From the NCBI GenBank assembly GCA_963576735.1, contig OY755177.1, forward strand, positions 4,216,001 through 4,280,000: DNA of 64,000 nucleotides. The letters run 5' to 3'. The stretch comes from Bedellia somnulentella (taxonomy: Eukaryota; Arthropoda; Insecta; Lepidoptera; Bedelliidae). This document shows positions 55,690 to 64,000 of the stretch, in pieces (positions within the stretch are counted from its first letter, which is position 1; every line of letters starts with the position of its first letter). The position numbers were made by a program, and so were the translations under genes. The notes beneath the pieces are model-generated. The model was not told the origin of the DNA. It was given only the letters and a program-made list of their open reading frames with translations, and searched no databases.

Positions 55690-55902
55690 CATACATATGC
55701 TCACGGCTTAAAATCCCTTAACGGGGTAGCCAGAGGTTTGTAATGAGAAACTCCTTAGCCATTTTTAGAAGTTTATTTGGGAAAAGATGGTAATAATAAA
55801 TGTTTTTCGTGACGGGTCTCCAAAAACATCGCACAAAAATCACTTAAAAAGACCACCCACGGGTAGAAATGGGGTAGTGTTATTCTAAGCCGACACTACA
55901 TT
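55690..55902 (-). mobile_element. Family A, near full length, internal deletion
   Basis: Complete ends, but the TTAGTCGCCTCTTACGATC core block is deleted (AAAAAGACCACCCACGGGTA). Confidence 0.75.
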
Positions 55903-56620
55903 GTTCAAATATATGATTTGAACTGAAATGGGGTTGATTGAAATCGGAAGTGATCTTCTGTCTTACATACTCACTGACACCATCAATATAACTTGATCTC
56001 TTGTTGCAATGCAAACTTAATACTGAAACTACATCTTCATTAAAATATTCCTAGCAAGAAAACTTAATGAATGTGTAAATTAACTATATCTATGGAAAAA
56101 CTTTATTTCTATCTTAAATCTCCGAAACATAATTTCACCTAAACATACTCGTATATTAAATTCAGTAATACTCAGATAGTAAGAAAGTGCCTAACATTAA
56201 AAGGGGTATGGATCATTACCTCTCCGTTGTACGGTGATTATGTGGGAGGTTCTAACCGTCAAGACGTTTTCCTCTACAAGGGTCCATTAAAGCAACGGGT
56301 TGGAGTTCCGAATAAGCTTTTTTTGGGTTTGTAATGATTACAGATATTCTTAGAATTTTGATTTTGTTGTTTTAATAGATATTTTAAGAATAGAAAACAT
56401 TTTGTTGCACATCCAAAAAAAAATATCAAAATGTCACAACCAAGCAAAAATGTAATTGAAGGTTTAATCACTTAAAGCGATCTCTTCAAAACAACCATTG
56501 AATGGTAAGATCAATAAATAATAATAATGTTAGGAAGATGTACAATATCATTATTATGCAGTACGCACCATAATCCTCAGTAAAGGAGTTGTTTTTATAA
56601 TAATAAAAACATCAACCAAC
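55903..56620. other. No gene seen
   Basis: AT-rich, with no supported feature. Confidence 0.4.
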
Positions 56621-56935
56621 CGTGATAACTTAGTGTGTAGAGCACTGCTTATTGTGCAGTCAATGAGAGTTCAAATCCTGGGTCGGGCCTACACAAGTTT
56701 CTTTTTTCTTAAGACATATATGTGGTTAATTTATCATGGTTATTAATGGTTAGGTAAAAAATCAAGACATTCAAAACGGCGATAGGCCTGCCTCCTATCG
56801 CGTGAGTACACCATGCAAGCAAGACATGGGTACTCTGAACACCGGGAGACAATGTTACGTGATGTCTAGAAGTATTATGAGTACCTCTGCCAACACGTTC
56901 TTGGATATTTGGCGTGAACGTTTGAGTCTTTGAGT
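56621..56935 (+). mobile_element. SINE-B, near full length
   Basis: CGTGATAACTTAGTGTGTAG, B box GAGTTCAAATCCTGGGTCGG, GGCGATAGGCCTGCCTCC, then a diverged 3' hairpin (CCAACACGTTCTTGGATATT) and GGCGTGAACGTTTGAG. Confidence 0.8.
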
Positions 56936-58327
56936 CATAAAAATAGTATTAAGTTTATGGAAATAATCTTAATACCTTTAAGGGTGTCCTGAAATGACAA
57001 ATCCGTAAATAATCTTAACTTCATGGTTAGGTAAGTGATTTAGCGTTACAGGCTCTGCCTAGTGCAAAGCATTAGGAATAATAAATGTGAACACCACTCC
57101 TGAAAAGAATTATTTATTTTTATGTACGCCTTTTTATCTTCAATAGAAAAAAAATTAAAATAGAAAAATCAAACTAACGAACAGGTCGAGACAGCGACAT
57201 TACTTATGAATAATCAAAACTCTAAAGAACATTTCCCAACAACAACCAGTCTCTCGGGAGAACCCAAAAGTTGTATTATCATCTTAAAAAAGTCACATAA
57301 AAAGAGAGGATATATAAGATTTAAATAATGTGTTAGAAAGGGACAAAAATACTCTAAATTCGTGAAGTAGAGGGTCTGTCAAAAATTGAATTTAGAACGT
57401 GGTAGGTAAGCCTACATGTAGTTGCTGTAAAAATATTCCTTTTGATGTTGTTCGTCGTCGGATAAAAAATTCGTATCCACACGGTTCTACAGCAAATATT
57501 GTGTGTTCTGAATTCAAACTGTTGTAGACATTTGCTGCTACGTGCATCATGGATAAATGATTTATTTCAAACTACATTTCTCCTTTCCTTGCTGTTGAAA
57601 GTGCTGATTTTAAAAGTTCTCTATAAAAATCTAAAACTGTAGGTTGAAGTCTGCAGTAGAATTATAATAGTTCTAAGTTAAACATGGGTGATGGTTCAGA
57701 ATTATTTAATTTAATTCTATTCTATGTTAATAAGTTTTGTAAGGAATTCAAATAAGCTATGTTACTACATTTTATACATTTTATTACATTATTACTACAT
57801 CACCAACGATACATTATCAACTTTATTTGCATATACCATCTCGTTTCACCTTCAGCAAAATTAAATAAAGCAATATCTGAAAAGATTTAAACCTTCGCGC
57901 TTCAATGTCCATTAATAAAGAAAGGATGGGATCTGCTCTTCTATTTGACCCTCGTACTTGGGCTGAACCTACTCAATTATTACAAGCCATTGTATATTAT
58001 TGTTAACAAAGACAATGAAATATAGTGTCGCTAATCTATGATAGGATTGCCTCATTTCCGTATTGAAACTACCTCTTGTTCAAGCTATATTATCTGATTA
58101 TGTTATTGAAGTATTGGATTGTTAACCTATTTCTATTCTCTGCCATTGCTTTATGAATGGTTGTATTGGGAAAATAGGCTAACTAAAAGTGTGAGTGCTT
58201 AGATTTTAGATTTTAGAATTGAAACGCAGATGATTCGTTTTTTTGAAGGGTGGTATAATACTTTAGTATACCACTTGTGGTGGGTTCATGCAAAACTACT
58301 CGTCTATTGTAAAAACTTATCAGATAA
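56936..58327. other. No gene seen
   Basis: AT-rich, with no supported gene or repeat. Confidence 0.45.
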
Positions 58328-58430
58328 AACATACTAATACTCACGGCTATAAGTCCCTAAAAGAGGTAGCCAGAGATTGAGAACTAAAAACTCCGCAGCC
58401 ACATTTGAAAGTTGATAGGGAATAAAATGA
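58328..58430 (-). repeat. Family A, 3' half
   Basis: ACTCACGGCTATAAGTCCCT, then AAAGAGGTAGCCAGAGATTG and CACATTTGAAAGTTGATAGG. Confidence 0.7.
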
Positions 58431-58567
58431 ATCAAATAAAAAATCGTAAAAATTGGTTACAAATTCTTATGGTTTAAAACTAAGTTACAAAAACATTTTA
58501 TTTTTAGAGGAGAAATAGGCTTATTTCATAAAAAATAAATACGTCAATTATTTAATTAAAATACAAT

Positions 58568-58938
58568 AAGTATTGCCCAGTGGGTAGAACACTCGGTTGT
58601 CGTGCAAACGACTAGTGTTCAAATCCTGGGTCGGGCCTACACCAATTTGTCTTTTCTAAAGACGTATGTGTGGTTAATTTATCATGGTTGTTAACTGTGG
58701 GGGAAAACATCGTGAGGAAACCCACATGGCTGAGTTGTACTTCGTCATGTGACAGTGTATTCGTACAAAACGGCGATACTCACGTGATAGGCCTGCCCCC
58801 TGTCACGTGAGTACACTGTCCATGCAAAACGTGGGTACTCTGAACACCAGTTGACAAAGTCACGTGATGTTCAGAAGTATTAGTTCCTCTGCCAACCCCT
58901 TCGGGGATATTCGGCGTGAACGTTTATGTTGTATTTGT
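58568..58938 (+). mobile_element. SINE-B, best full-length copy
   Basis: GCCCAGTGGGTAGAACACTC (A box region), GTTCAAATCCTGGGTCGGGC (B box), ACACCAATTTGTCTTTTCTA, AACATCGTGAGGAAACCCAC, CACGTGAGTACACTGTCCAT, ACACCAGTTGACAAAGTCAC, then CCAACCCCTTCGGGGATATT and CGGCGTGAACGTTTATG. Contains a short internal duplication (TCACGTGATAGGCCTGCCCC). It abuts the 3' end of the LOA-like LINE. Confidence 0.85.
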
Positions 58939-59012
58939 ATTGTATTTGAACGGGTAATTTTCCGCAAGTCGACGTCTTTTGTGCGCCTGTTTTGCGTGAT
59001 GAAGGGATGGCA

Positions 59013-62000
59013 CTACTCTAGCCATCCCAGCTCACCAAGGAAGTTCAGGATCCCCCTAATATCCTTGAACACCTCAGGGAGCGACCTGGCGTCACCCAGG
59101 TGTGTTACCCTGTAATCCGCTACGCCTGTACACTCGAGGAGCACGTGCGCAGCTGTTTCCTCCTTCTCCATGCATGCTCTGCACAAAGGGCTATCTGTAA
59201 CACCTAAAGTAAACAAGTGTTTGTTAAAAGGGCCATGCCCCGTGAGGGTGGCTGTGATCCAACTAATTTGTTTTTTGTTAAGTTTAAATAGTTTGTTAGT
59301 AAGTTTCTTGTTGAACCTGGGTAAAGCTGTTTTGGCTTGACTGCAGCCGCTTTCCGAGGACCAACATGCGTCCCACTTACCTCGTATGGCCTTACGGACT
59401 ATAGTTTTTAACTGATCGTTTGGTAGAGGCAGACATGGTTCTGGGCCTGTAAACGGGGTATCTGATCCTCTTCTGGCCAATTCGTCTGCTGCATCATTGC
59501 CGCGTGATCCGCTGTGTCCTTTGATCCATTGTATGGTAGTTTCATTGGTTTGCCCTATCACCGTTAGGGCTTTGTGACACTCATATATGAGCCCTGATTT
59601 GCACTCGTAGCTCATTAGGGCTTGTAGGACTGATTTGCTGTCCGAGAGAATACGAATTGGAAGTTCTCTGATTTTCCTCGCTGTTACTGCTTGGGCGGCG
59701 AGTATGATTGCGAAGCATTCTGCCTGAAATATCGAATTCCAGGTGCCCATTGGTCTAGCTATTTTTATCTGCAAGTCTTCGGAGAATACCCCCGCTCCTG
59801 TGCCAGATTTAGTTTTAGAGCCGTCTGTAAATATCCTCACTTCCCTTTCATTGAGGCCTTCGTTCGGATTTTCTGTCAGCTGTATTTTGTACTTCTTGTC
59901 AAAGAGGTATAGTTTGGGTATCCTGTCGTTCACAGCTGATATTCTAGGTGTCTCTTTTACCATCCTGGTAAGGATTTCGGCGTGAGGGACTTTGTTGGAT
60001 TTCCATAGTTTGTTTGCATTTAGTCTCACAGCTGAAGCAGTAGCTTCTTGCTTGATGAACAGGTGCAGTGGAGTTAAATTTAGCATTATTTCAAGGGCGG
60101 CGGTAGGGGCGGTTCTCATACATCCCGTAGCCGCTCTGCACACCAGTCTCTGAAAGCTTTGTAGTTTGCTTTGCACTGTACTTAGCTCTGTTCGTTGCCA
60201 CCAGGCAACAGCGCCGTAGCAGAGTATTGGTCGTATCACAGCTGTATACAACCATATGATTATTTTTGGGTTTAGACCCCATCGTTTTCCTATCATGCTT
60301 CTGCATTGCCAGAATGCTATGCTGGCCTTCTTGAGTTTGCTCTCAATGTGGCAGCTCCAGTTTAATTTGCTATCAAGGATTACTCCCAGGTATTTTACAG
60401 TCGGTGAGAGCGTCAGTCTCTTGTTGAAAAGCTTAGGTAAGTTGTAGTTTTCTATTTTTCGCTTATTGGTGAACATTACAAGCTCGGTTTTGTCCGGATT
60501 CACTGTCAGCCCGTGCCTTATGCACCACCTCTCTACTATTCGCAAGGCTGATTGCGTTACGTCACAGACTATACTTGCATATTTACCAGTTATCAGAATA
60601 GTAATATCATCAGCATATCCTATCGTGTAGAAATGTCTACTGTTGAGTTCTGAGATAAGGTCGTTCGCCACCAGGTTCCAGAGCAGCGGAGAGAGTACGC
60701 CACCCTGCGGACAACCTTTCACTACTTGAACCTTAGTCTGGTCTTCCGACACTATCACTCGGCTTTCAAGCATGTTTCCTATCCAGGTTGATAGCATTGG
60801 TGGGACTTGGTGCCTGTTTAAGGCTTCGTGAATGCTATCAAAATTTGTTTTATCAAAGGCTCCTTCGATGTCTAGGAAGCTTCCTAGACAGATGTTTTTA
60901 TCTTTAATGGCTTCCTCTGCAACACATGTTACTGCATGTAAGGCGGATTCCGTGCCTTTACCAGCGCTGTAGGCGTGCTGGTTGGGATGGAGCGGTATCG
61001 TTTTGAGAGCGTTATCTCGTAGTTCTCTATCACACAACCTTTCGAGTGTTTTCAGTAAAAAGGATGAGAGGCTTATTGGTCTGAAGGACTTTGGGTTAGT
61101 ATAATCAGTTTTTCCGTATTTGGGTATAAACTGCACTTTTACTTCTCGCCATCTACTGGGTATGTATCTAAAGGCTAAGCATGCTCGGAAAATTTCTGCG
61201 ATCAAGTGTAGGATGGCTTCAATTCCCCATTGCAGTAACCCTGGAAAGACTTTGTCTATTCCTGGGGCTTTAAATGTTTGGAAGCTGGTGATAGCCCACT
61301 TGACTTTGTCAAAAGTCACTATCTCTTTCGCGAGTTTCCAATCAGACTCCGTTGGATTAACTGTTAAGTGTCTCCAGTCGTTCCTAGATGTGATTGCACT
61401 GTCCGGGAAATGAGTGTCGATGAGTATTCGATGGGATTCTTCGAGTGAACTAGTATAGGTGTTATCCGGTTTTTTTAAAGATCCTATTCCATTATTAGGT
61501 TGATTAGAAAGTATCTTTCTTACCCGGTTAGCTTGCTGGAGGCTTTCAATGTTTTCACTGTATTTCCTCCATGTAGTCGATTTTCTGAAGCGAATGCGTT
61601 TCTTGTATTCAGATTTTGCTGTTTTATATCGGTCCCAGTCATCTGGTGCTTTGGTGTTCATTGCTCTGTTCAGACATTTCCTGACCTTTGCCCGTAGCTT
61701 TTCCAACTCCCGACCCCACCATTGGTCTTTTGTGGATTGGTTAGCAGGGGGTGTGGTTAAGTGACATGCCTCTTCATAGCAGCTGATTAGAGCATTGGTG
61801 AGCTGCTCTGTCGTTTCTTCTATTTGGCTGGTGCCTTCTAGTCTGCCTTGTGTGCCCTCTTCTTTGATTTTGTTACTGAGTGAGTTAACAAACAAAGTCC
61901 GGTCAGTTTTTCTTGGATTTCTCCGTGGTTCTGGAGTATTTGATGTAGCCTGTAGGTTAAATCGTAACCATCTATGGTCCGAACAAGACGCCTCCCCTGA

Positions 62001-62642
62001 GACGTGCCAGCCATCGATAATGGCCTGAGCTCGTGCAGTGGCAAGTGTTAGATCAATGATGGTTCTCGATCTCCTAGTTACAAACGTGGGTTCAGCACCA
62101 ATATTAATAATATTAAGTTTAGTTGTGAGTAAGTATTCAACAAGATTCTTACCTCTGTTGTTGCTTATCTTCATTCCCCACAGCGGATGATGGGCGTTCG
62201 AGTCGGTAGCGACGATGATCTCAAGGTTTTCATCTTCGCAGTAGTCTATCAGTCTTGCTAGATTTTCGGATGGTATCTCCTCATCATCTGGCATGTAGAC
62301 TGATGCAATGACCAGCTCTTTTGGGTCTTCGGGAATTGTTAGTTTGATTGTGCATAAATCTCTGGAACAAAATTCCACAAGTGGATGTGCAGTTATGTTA
62401 CGCGAAATATAAATACAGGTTCGTGGTTTATCTTGCATAGTACAATGTATAAGCTTACCTCCAAGATTGGAGAGACCGCGGATACGTTCTCCACTGATCC
62501 AGGGCTCTTGGATCAGCGTTATCGAAGTATCCTGCGACAACACCCAACGCCGCACTTGAGCCATCGCGGTTTCACTGTGTTGGGTGTTGATTTGCAGGCA
62601 GTTGATATTACTGGAGGGTAACATCGACGGGTGAGGCGCCAT
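59013..62642 (-). CDS. LINE ORF2: endonuclease - reverse transcriptase - RNase H, 1209 aa, intact
   Basis: Start chosen at the ATG at 62642-62640 (MAPHPSMLP); the frame also extends upstream without a further ATG. APE-type endonuclease about 12-230: LIQEPW (E46), ATDSNAHH (D147) and CSDHRW (D222, H223). Reverse transcriptase about 455-860: KAPGIDKV, FRPISLSSFLLKTLER, LGSFLDIEGAFD (D591), GCPQGGVLSPLLWNL and YADD at 676-679. RNase H about 935-1065: FTDGS (D940), QAECFAI (E975), ILSDSKS (D1001) and HSGSRGNDAADELA (D1050). C-terminal zinc knuckle C1154-C1157-H1166-C1171. Nicking, target-primed DNA synthesis and RNA removal could therefore all be done by this one protein. An endonuclease-RT-RNase H order is known for the I, LOA and related clades; the ORF1 type favours LOA. 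No internal stop or frameshift. Confidence 0.9.
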   Translation of the reverse strand: MAPHPSMLPSSNINCLQINTQHSETAMAQVRRWVLSQDTSITLIQEPWISGERIRGLSNLGGKLIHCTMQDKPRTCIYISRNITAHPLVEFCSRDLCTIKLTIPEDPKELVIASVYMPDDEEIPSENLARLIDYCEDENLEIIVATDSNAHHPLWGMKISNNRGKNLVEYLLTTKLNIINIGAEPTFVTRRSRTIIDLTLATARAQAIIDGWHVSGEASCSDHRWLRFNLQATSNTPEPRRNPRKTDRTLFVNSLSNKIKEEGTQGRLEGTSQIEETTEQLTNALISCYEEACHLTTPPANQSTKDQWWGRELEKLRAKVRKCLNRAMNTKAPDDWDRYKTAKSEYKKRIRFRKSTTWRKYSENIESLQQANRVRKILSNQPNNGIGSLKKPDNTYTSSLEESHRILIDTHFPDSAITSRNDWRHLTVNPTESDWKLAKEIVTFDKVKWAITSFQTFKAPGIDKVFPGLLQWGIEAILHLIAEIFRACLAFRYIPSRWREVKVQFIPKYGKTDYTNPKSFRPISLSSFLLKTLERLCDRELRDNALKTIPLHPNQHAYSAGKGTESALHAVTCVAEEAIKDKNICLGSFLDIEGAFDKTNFDSIHEALNRHQVPPMLSTWIGNMLESRVIVSEDQTKVQVVKGCPQGGVLSPLLWNLVANDLISELNSRHFYTIGYADDITILITGKYASIVCDVTQSALRIVERWCIRHGLTVNPDKTELVMFTNKRKIENYNLPKLFNKRLTLSPTVKYLGVILDSKLNWSCHIESKLKKASIAFWQCRSMIGKRWGLNPKIIIWLYTAVIRPILCYGAVAWWQRTELSTVQSKLQSFQRLVCRAATGCMRTAPTAALEIMLNLTPLHLFIKQEATASAVRLNANKLWKSNKVPHAEILTRMVKETPRISAVNDRIPKLYLFDKKYKIQLTENPNEGLNEREVRIFTDGSKTKSGTGAGVFSEDLQIKIARPMGTWNSIFQAECFAIILAAQAVTARKIRELPIRILSDSKSVLQALMSYECKSGLIYECHKALTVIGQTNETTIQWIKGHSGSRGNDAADELARRGSDTPFTGPEPCLPLPNDQLKTIVRKAIRGKWDACWSSESGCSQAKTALPRFNKKLTNKLFKLNKKQISWITATLTGHGPFNKHLFTLGVTDSPLCRACMEKEETAAHVLLECTGVADYRVTHLGDARSLPEVFKDIRGILNFLGELGWLE

Positions 62643-64000
62643 CGGAAACCGCGCGTTCCTCCTCCTCAATGTCGAGTGCTTGCATCTTCTCCGCACACTC
62701 GGTATACTCTTCTGGAGGGTCTGCCAGCAGAGCCTCCTCCGTCAGTTCCATAACCTCTTGGTCAGGCCGGCCGGAGGAAACCTCTGTCGGAGTCTCCGCT
62801 TGCATCGTTGGAGGGCAGAGTTCTTCAGCAACACTAGTGCTGCTTGAAGGCTCCCTCCTCGGTAAGGGATCGCGCCCCGGTGGGTCTCTTAGGAAGCGAC
62901 CATTGTTGTGCCGGAACAGTACGTAGATTGTCCCTACAGTGAAGGACAGCCTACGACCCCTCGCCATGATCGCAGGGATCAGGCTTTCCGGCACACTGAA
63001 GATCAGGAAGGTCGTGTTCTCTTGAACGTCGTTCTTGAGAACACGCCACTTCCGGACCTCAGCCCACTTATTCTGCCAGTCCAGCAACTTCCCCACCCTG
63101 CTGCTGTCCTCCCACTTTCCAGGGATGGCTATCCCGCAGCGAATGCGGCGAGGTAGGTCCCTATGTTTCCCTACTTGAAGGCGTTCGCCGGATGGCAAGA
63201 CCGTGCGACCTATAAATTGGCAAAGCCAATTATAGGTATTCACGTTCTTGCACCACAGGCCAAGATAACCTTGCCCCTTAATAGGCTTCCCTTTAAATTC
63301 GAGCGCCTCTTGAGGGACATGTTCAGGCGCTGGAGTTTCACCCTCGCCCAAAACCAAGGAGAAAAATTCCTTAAGGATTTGGTCGAGAATGAAATCCGAG
63401 TCGCTCAGGGATAGATACGCGGTATCTACCCCTGTAATTGCTACCAGCAAGTCGGTCTGTGTGACCTCCGCGTAGCTCCGACACGCAGTGCGCCTGTGAG
63501 AGTTGTCAAGCTTCGGCTTCTTGGGTGCCTCCTCGACTGGAGACATGCTCACATCGAGGTGCACCCTTTTGGCCGTTGCTGTCTTCCCCCCACTGGTGCC
63601 CCGCGGGCCGGAGCCAGCTTTGGTCACAGGGGCAGTCAGATCGCTGTCAGCAGATTTCTCCACTTTTGGCGATCCAGCCGCGTCCTTTTTGGCCGATGCG
63701 CTGGCTTTATTTGCCTGAGCCCTCTTCTTCCTTTCGTAGCCGCTCAGTCTTTTCCTTTTTTTAGATTGTTTCTTCTGACTAACTATCTCCCAAGAGGGAT
63801 CAAATTGATTCTCTAGGGTGACAGCATTGTCAGAAGAAGAAGAAGTTTTGGTTGGCACTGGATTGGCCAAGGCACCAGTAGTTGGGTTGGACGAGTCCTT
63901 ACCGCGTATCGGCACCTTAGGCTTACCAGTGCCAGATTTAGTTGGGGCAGTGGAGGGTCCAGTCATCACTCCTTTGGGTAAACCCTTAGGAGGACAGTCC
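62608..64000 (-). CDS. LINE ORF1 (nucleic-acid-binding, LOA-like), open at right edge
   Basis: The frame is open from the stop (TAA, 62610-62608) to the window end, so the true start lies beyond 64000; the GTG at 63969 is not a likely start, since the codons before it continue (…CPPKGLPKG). The first ~160 residues are Lys/Ser/Pro-rich and basic (KKQSKKRKRLSGYERKKR), as for RNA binding. A folded part follows with ILDQILKEFF, YLGLWCKNVNTYNWL, RIRCGIAIPGKWED and LLDWQNKWAEVRKWRVLKND, resembling the DUF4780-type domain that I recall from LOA-clade ORF1 proteins. No CCHC knuckle is seen, unlike many R1/I ORF1s. Its end overlaps the ORF2 start by 35 bp in another frame, which suggests coupled or re-initiated translation. 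Confidence 0.8.
   Translation of the reverse strand, partial: DCPPKGLPKGVMTGPSTAPTKSGTGKPKVPIRGKDSSNPTTGALANPVPTKTSSSSDNAVTLENQFDPSWEIVSQKKQSKKRKRLSGYERKKRAQANKASASAKKDAAGSPKVEKSADSDLTAPVTKAGSGPRGTSGGKTATAKRVHLDVSMSPVEEAPKKPKLDNSHRRTACRSYAEVTQTDLLVAITGVDTAYLSLSDSDFILDQILKEFFSLVLGEGETPAPEHVPQEALEFKGKPIKGQGYLGLWCKNVNTYNWLCQFIGRTVLPSGERLQVGKHRDLPRRIRCGIAIPGKWEDSSRVGKLLDWQNKWAEVRKWRVLKNDVQENTTFLIFSVPESLIPAIMARGRRLSFTVGTIYVLFRHNNGRFLRDPPGRDPLPRREPSSSTSVAEELCPPTMQAETPTEVSSGRPDQEVMELTEEALLADPPEEYTECAEKMQALDIEEEERAVSDGASPVDVTLQ

Larger units (their letters stand above)
58939..64000 (-). mobile_element. LOA-like non-LTR retrotransposon, 5' end outside window
   Basis: Minus-strand element: ORF1 (runs off the right edge), overlapping ORF2, a short ~75 bp 3' UTR, and a tail of ACAATACAAATACAA type touching the 3' end of SINE-B. 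Both ORFs are free of stops and frameshifts, and GC content is much higher than in the flanks. Whether the 5' end is complete cannot be seen. Confidence 0.85.

Noticed and set aside
61500..63816. Several long plus-strand ORFs over the LOA-like LINE
   Set aside because: They are antisense shadows of a strongly supported minus-strand coding region with all its catalytic motifs.
1..64000. A bacterial or phage-type defence or biosynthetic system
   Set aside because: No operon-like gene runs and no ribosome binding sites; all coding sequence is from eukaryotic transposable elements.

Overview
The window looks like transposon-dense, non-genic DNA from an insect, most likely a moth or butterfly. 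I infer this from the AT-rich background, the mix of elements (Copia, LOA-like and CR1/Jockey-type LINEs, Harbinger, Helitron, mariner, tRNA-headed SINEs) and short repeats of a type I know from Lepidoptera. I found no host protein-coding gene. All convincing coding sequence belongs to transposable elements, and the rest is old unannotatable DNA. Family names used here are my own. A = a ~250 bp SINE-like repeat starting GCTGTGTAGTGTCGGC and ending GTGAGTATATGTATGTATG; about 38 copies or fragments on both strands. B = a ~350 bp SINE with a tRNA-like A box/B box head, ending ...GGCGTGAACGTTTATG. C = a repeat carrying a tRNA-like cloverleaf. D = a second tRNA-headed SINE. LINE-G = a non-LTR retrotransposon whose protein ends with a WFGHIERM-type motif and whose RNA ends in a small hairpin plus (TATG)n. 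|| Layout. 1-1099: N-terminal coding part of a non-LTR retrotransposon on the minus strand, cut by the window edge. 2191-4060: a B copy, then a 5'-truncated CR1-like LINE with an open 354-codon RT fragment. 4.1-18 kb: scattered A, B, C, D and LINE-G pieces in old DNA, including a 124 bp perfect palindrome at 7446-7569. 18.4-21.75 kb: a three-layer nest (A within A, with a 2.9 kb TIR element in the inner A). 23.8-25.1 kb: a second nest (A inside a Harbinger-like element inside B). 29.6-31.5 kb: a broken Jockey/CR1-type LINE. 33.0-33.3 kb: a mariner relic. 33,352-37,930: a complete Copia retrotransposon with one intact 1299-codon ORF and LTRs that look identical, inserted in an A copy. 39.5-40.6 kb: B split by A, then an inverted, TSD-flanked C insertion. 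42.9-43.6, 51.4-52.1 and 54.6-55.7 kb: the longest LINE-G copies. 46.1-47.8 kb: A split by LINE-G, next to a deleted Helitron that carries another A copy. 58.6-64.0 kb: B, then an apparently intact two-ORF LOA-like LINE on the minus strand whose 5' end lies beyond the window. || How the parts fit. LINE-G, A and B share the same type of 3' end (CTGCC/CTGGC, then a CCCC-loop-GGG hairpin, then GGCGTGAG-like sequence and a TATG-rich tail), although their bodies are unrelated. The simplest reading is that LINE-G or a close relative mobilises both A and B by 3'-end recognition. Many A copies have 7-14 bp target-site duplications, as expected for target-primed reverse transcription. The nests give a relative time order: B and many A copies are older, and the Copia insertion is among the youngest events.
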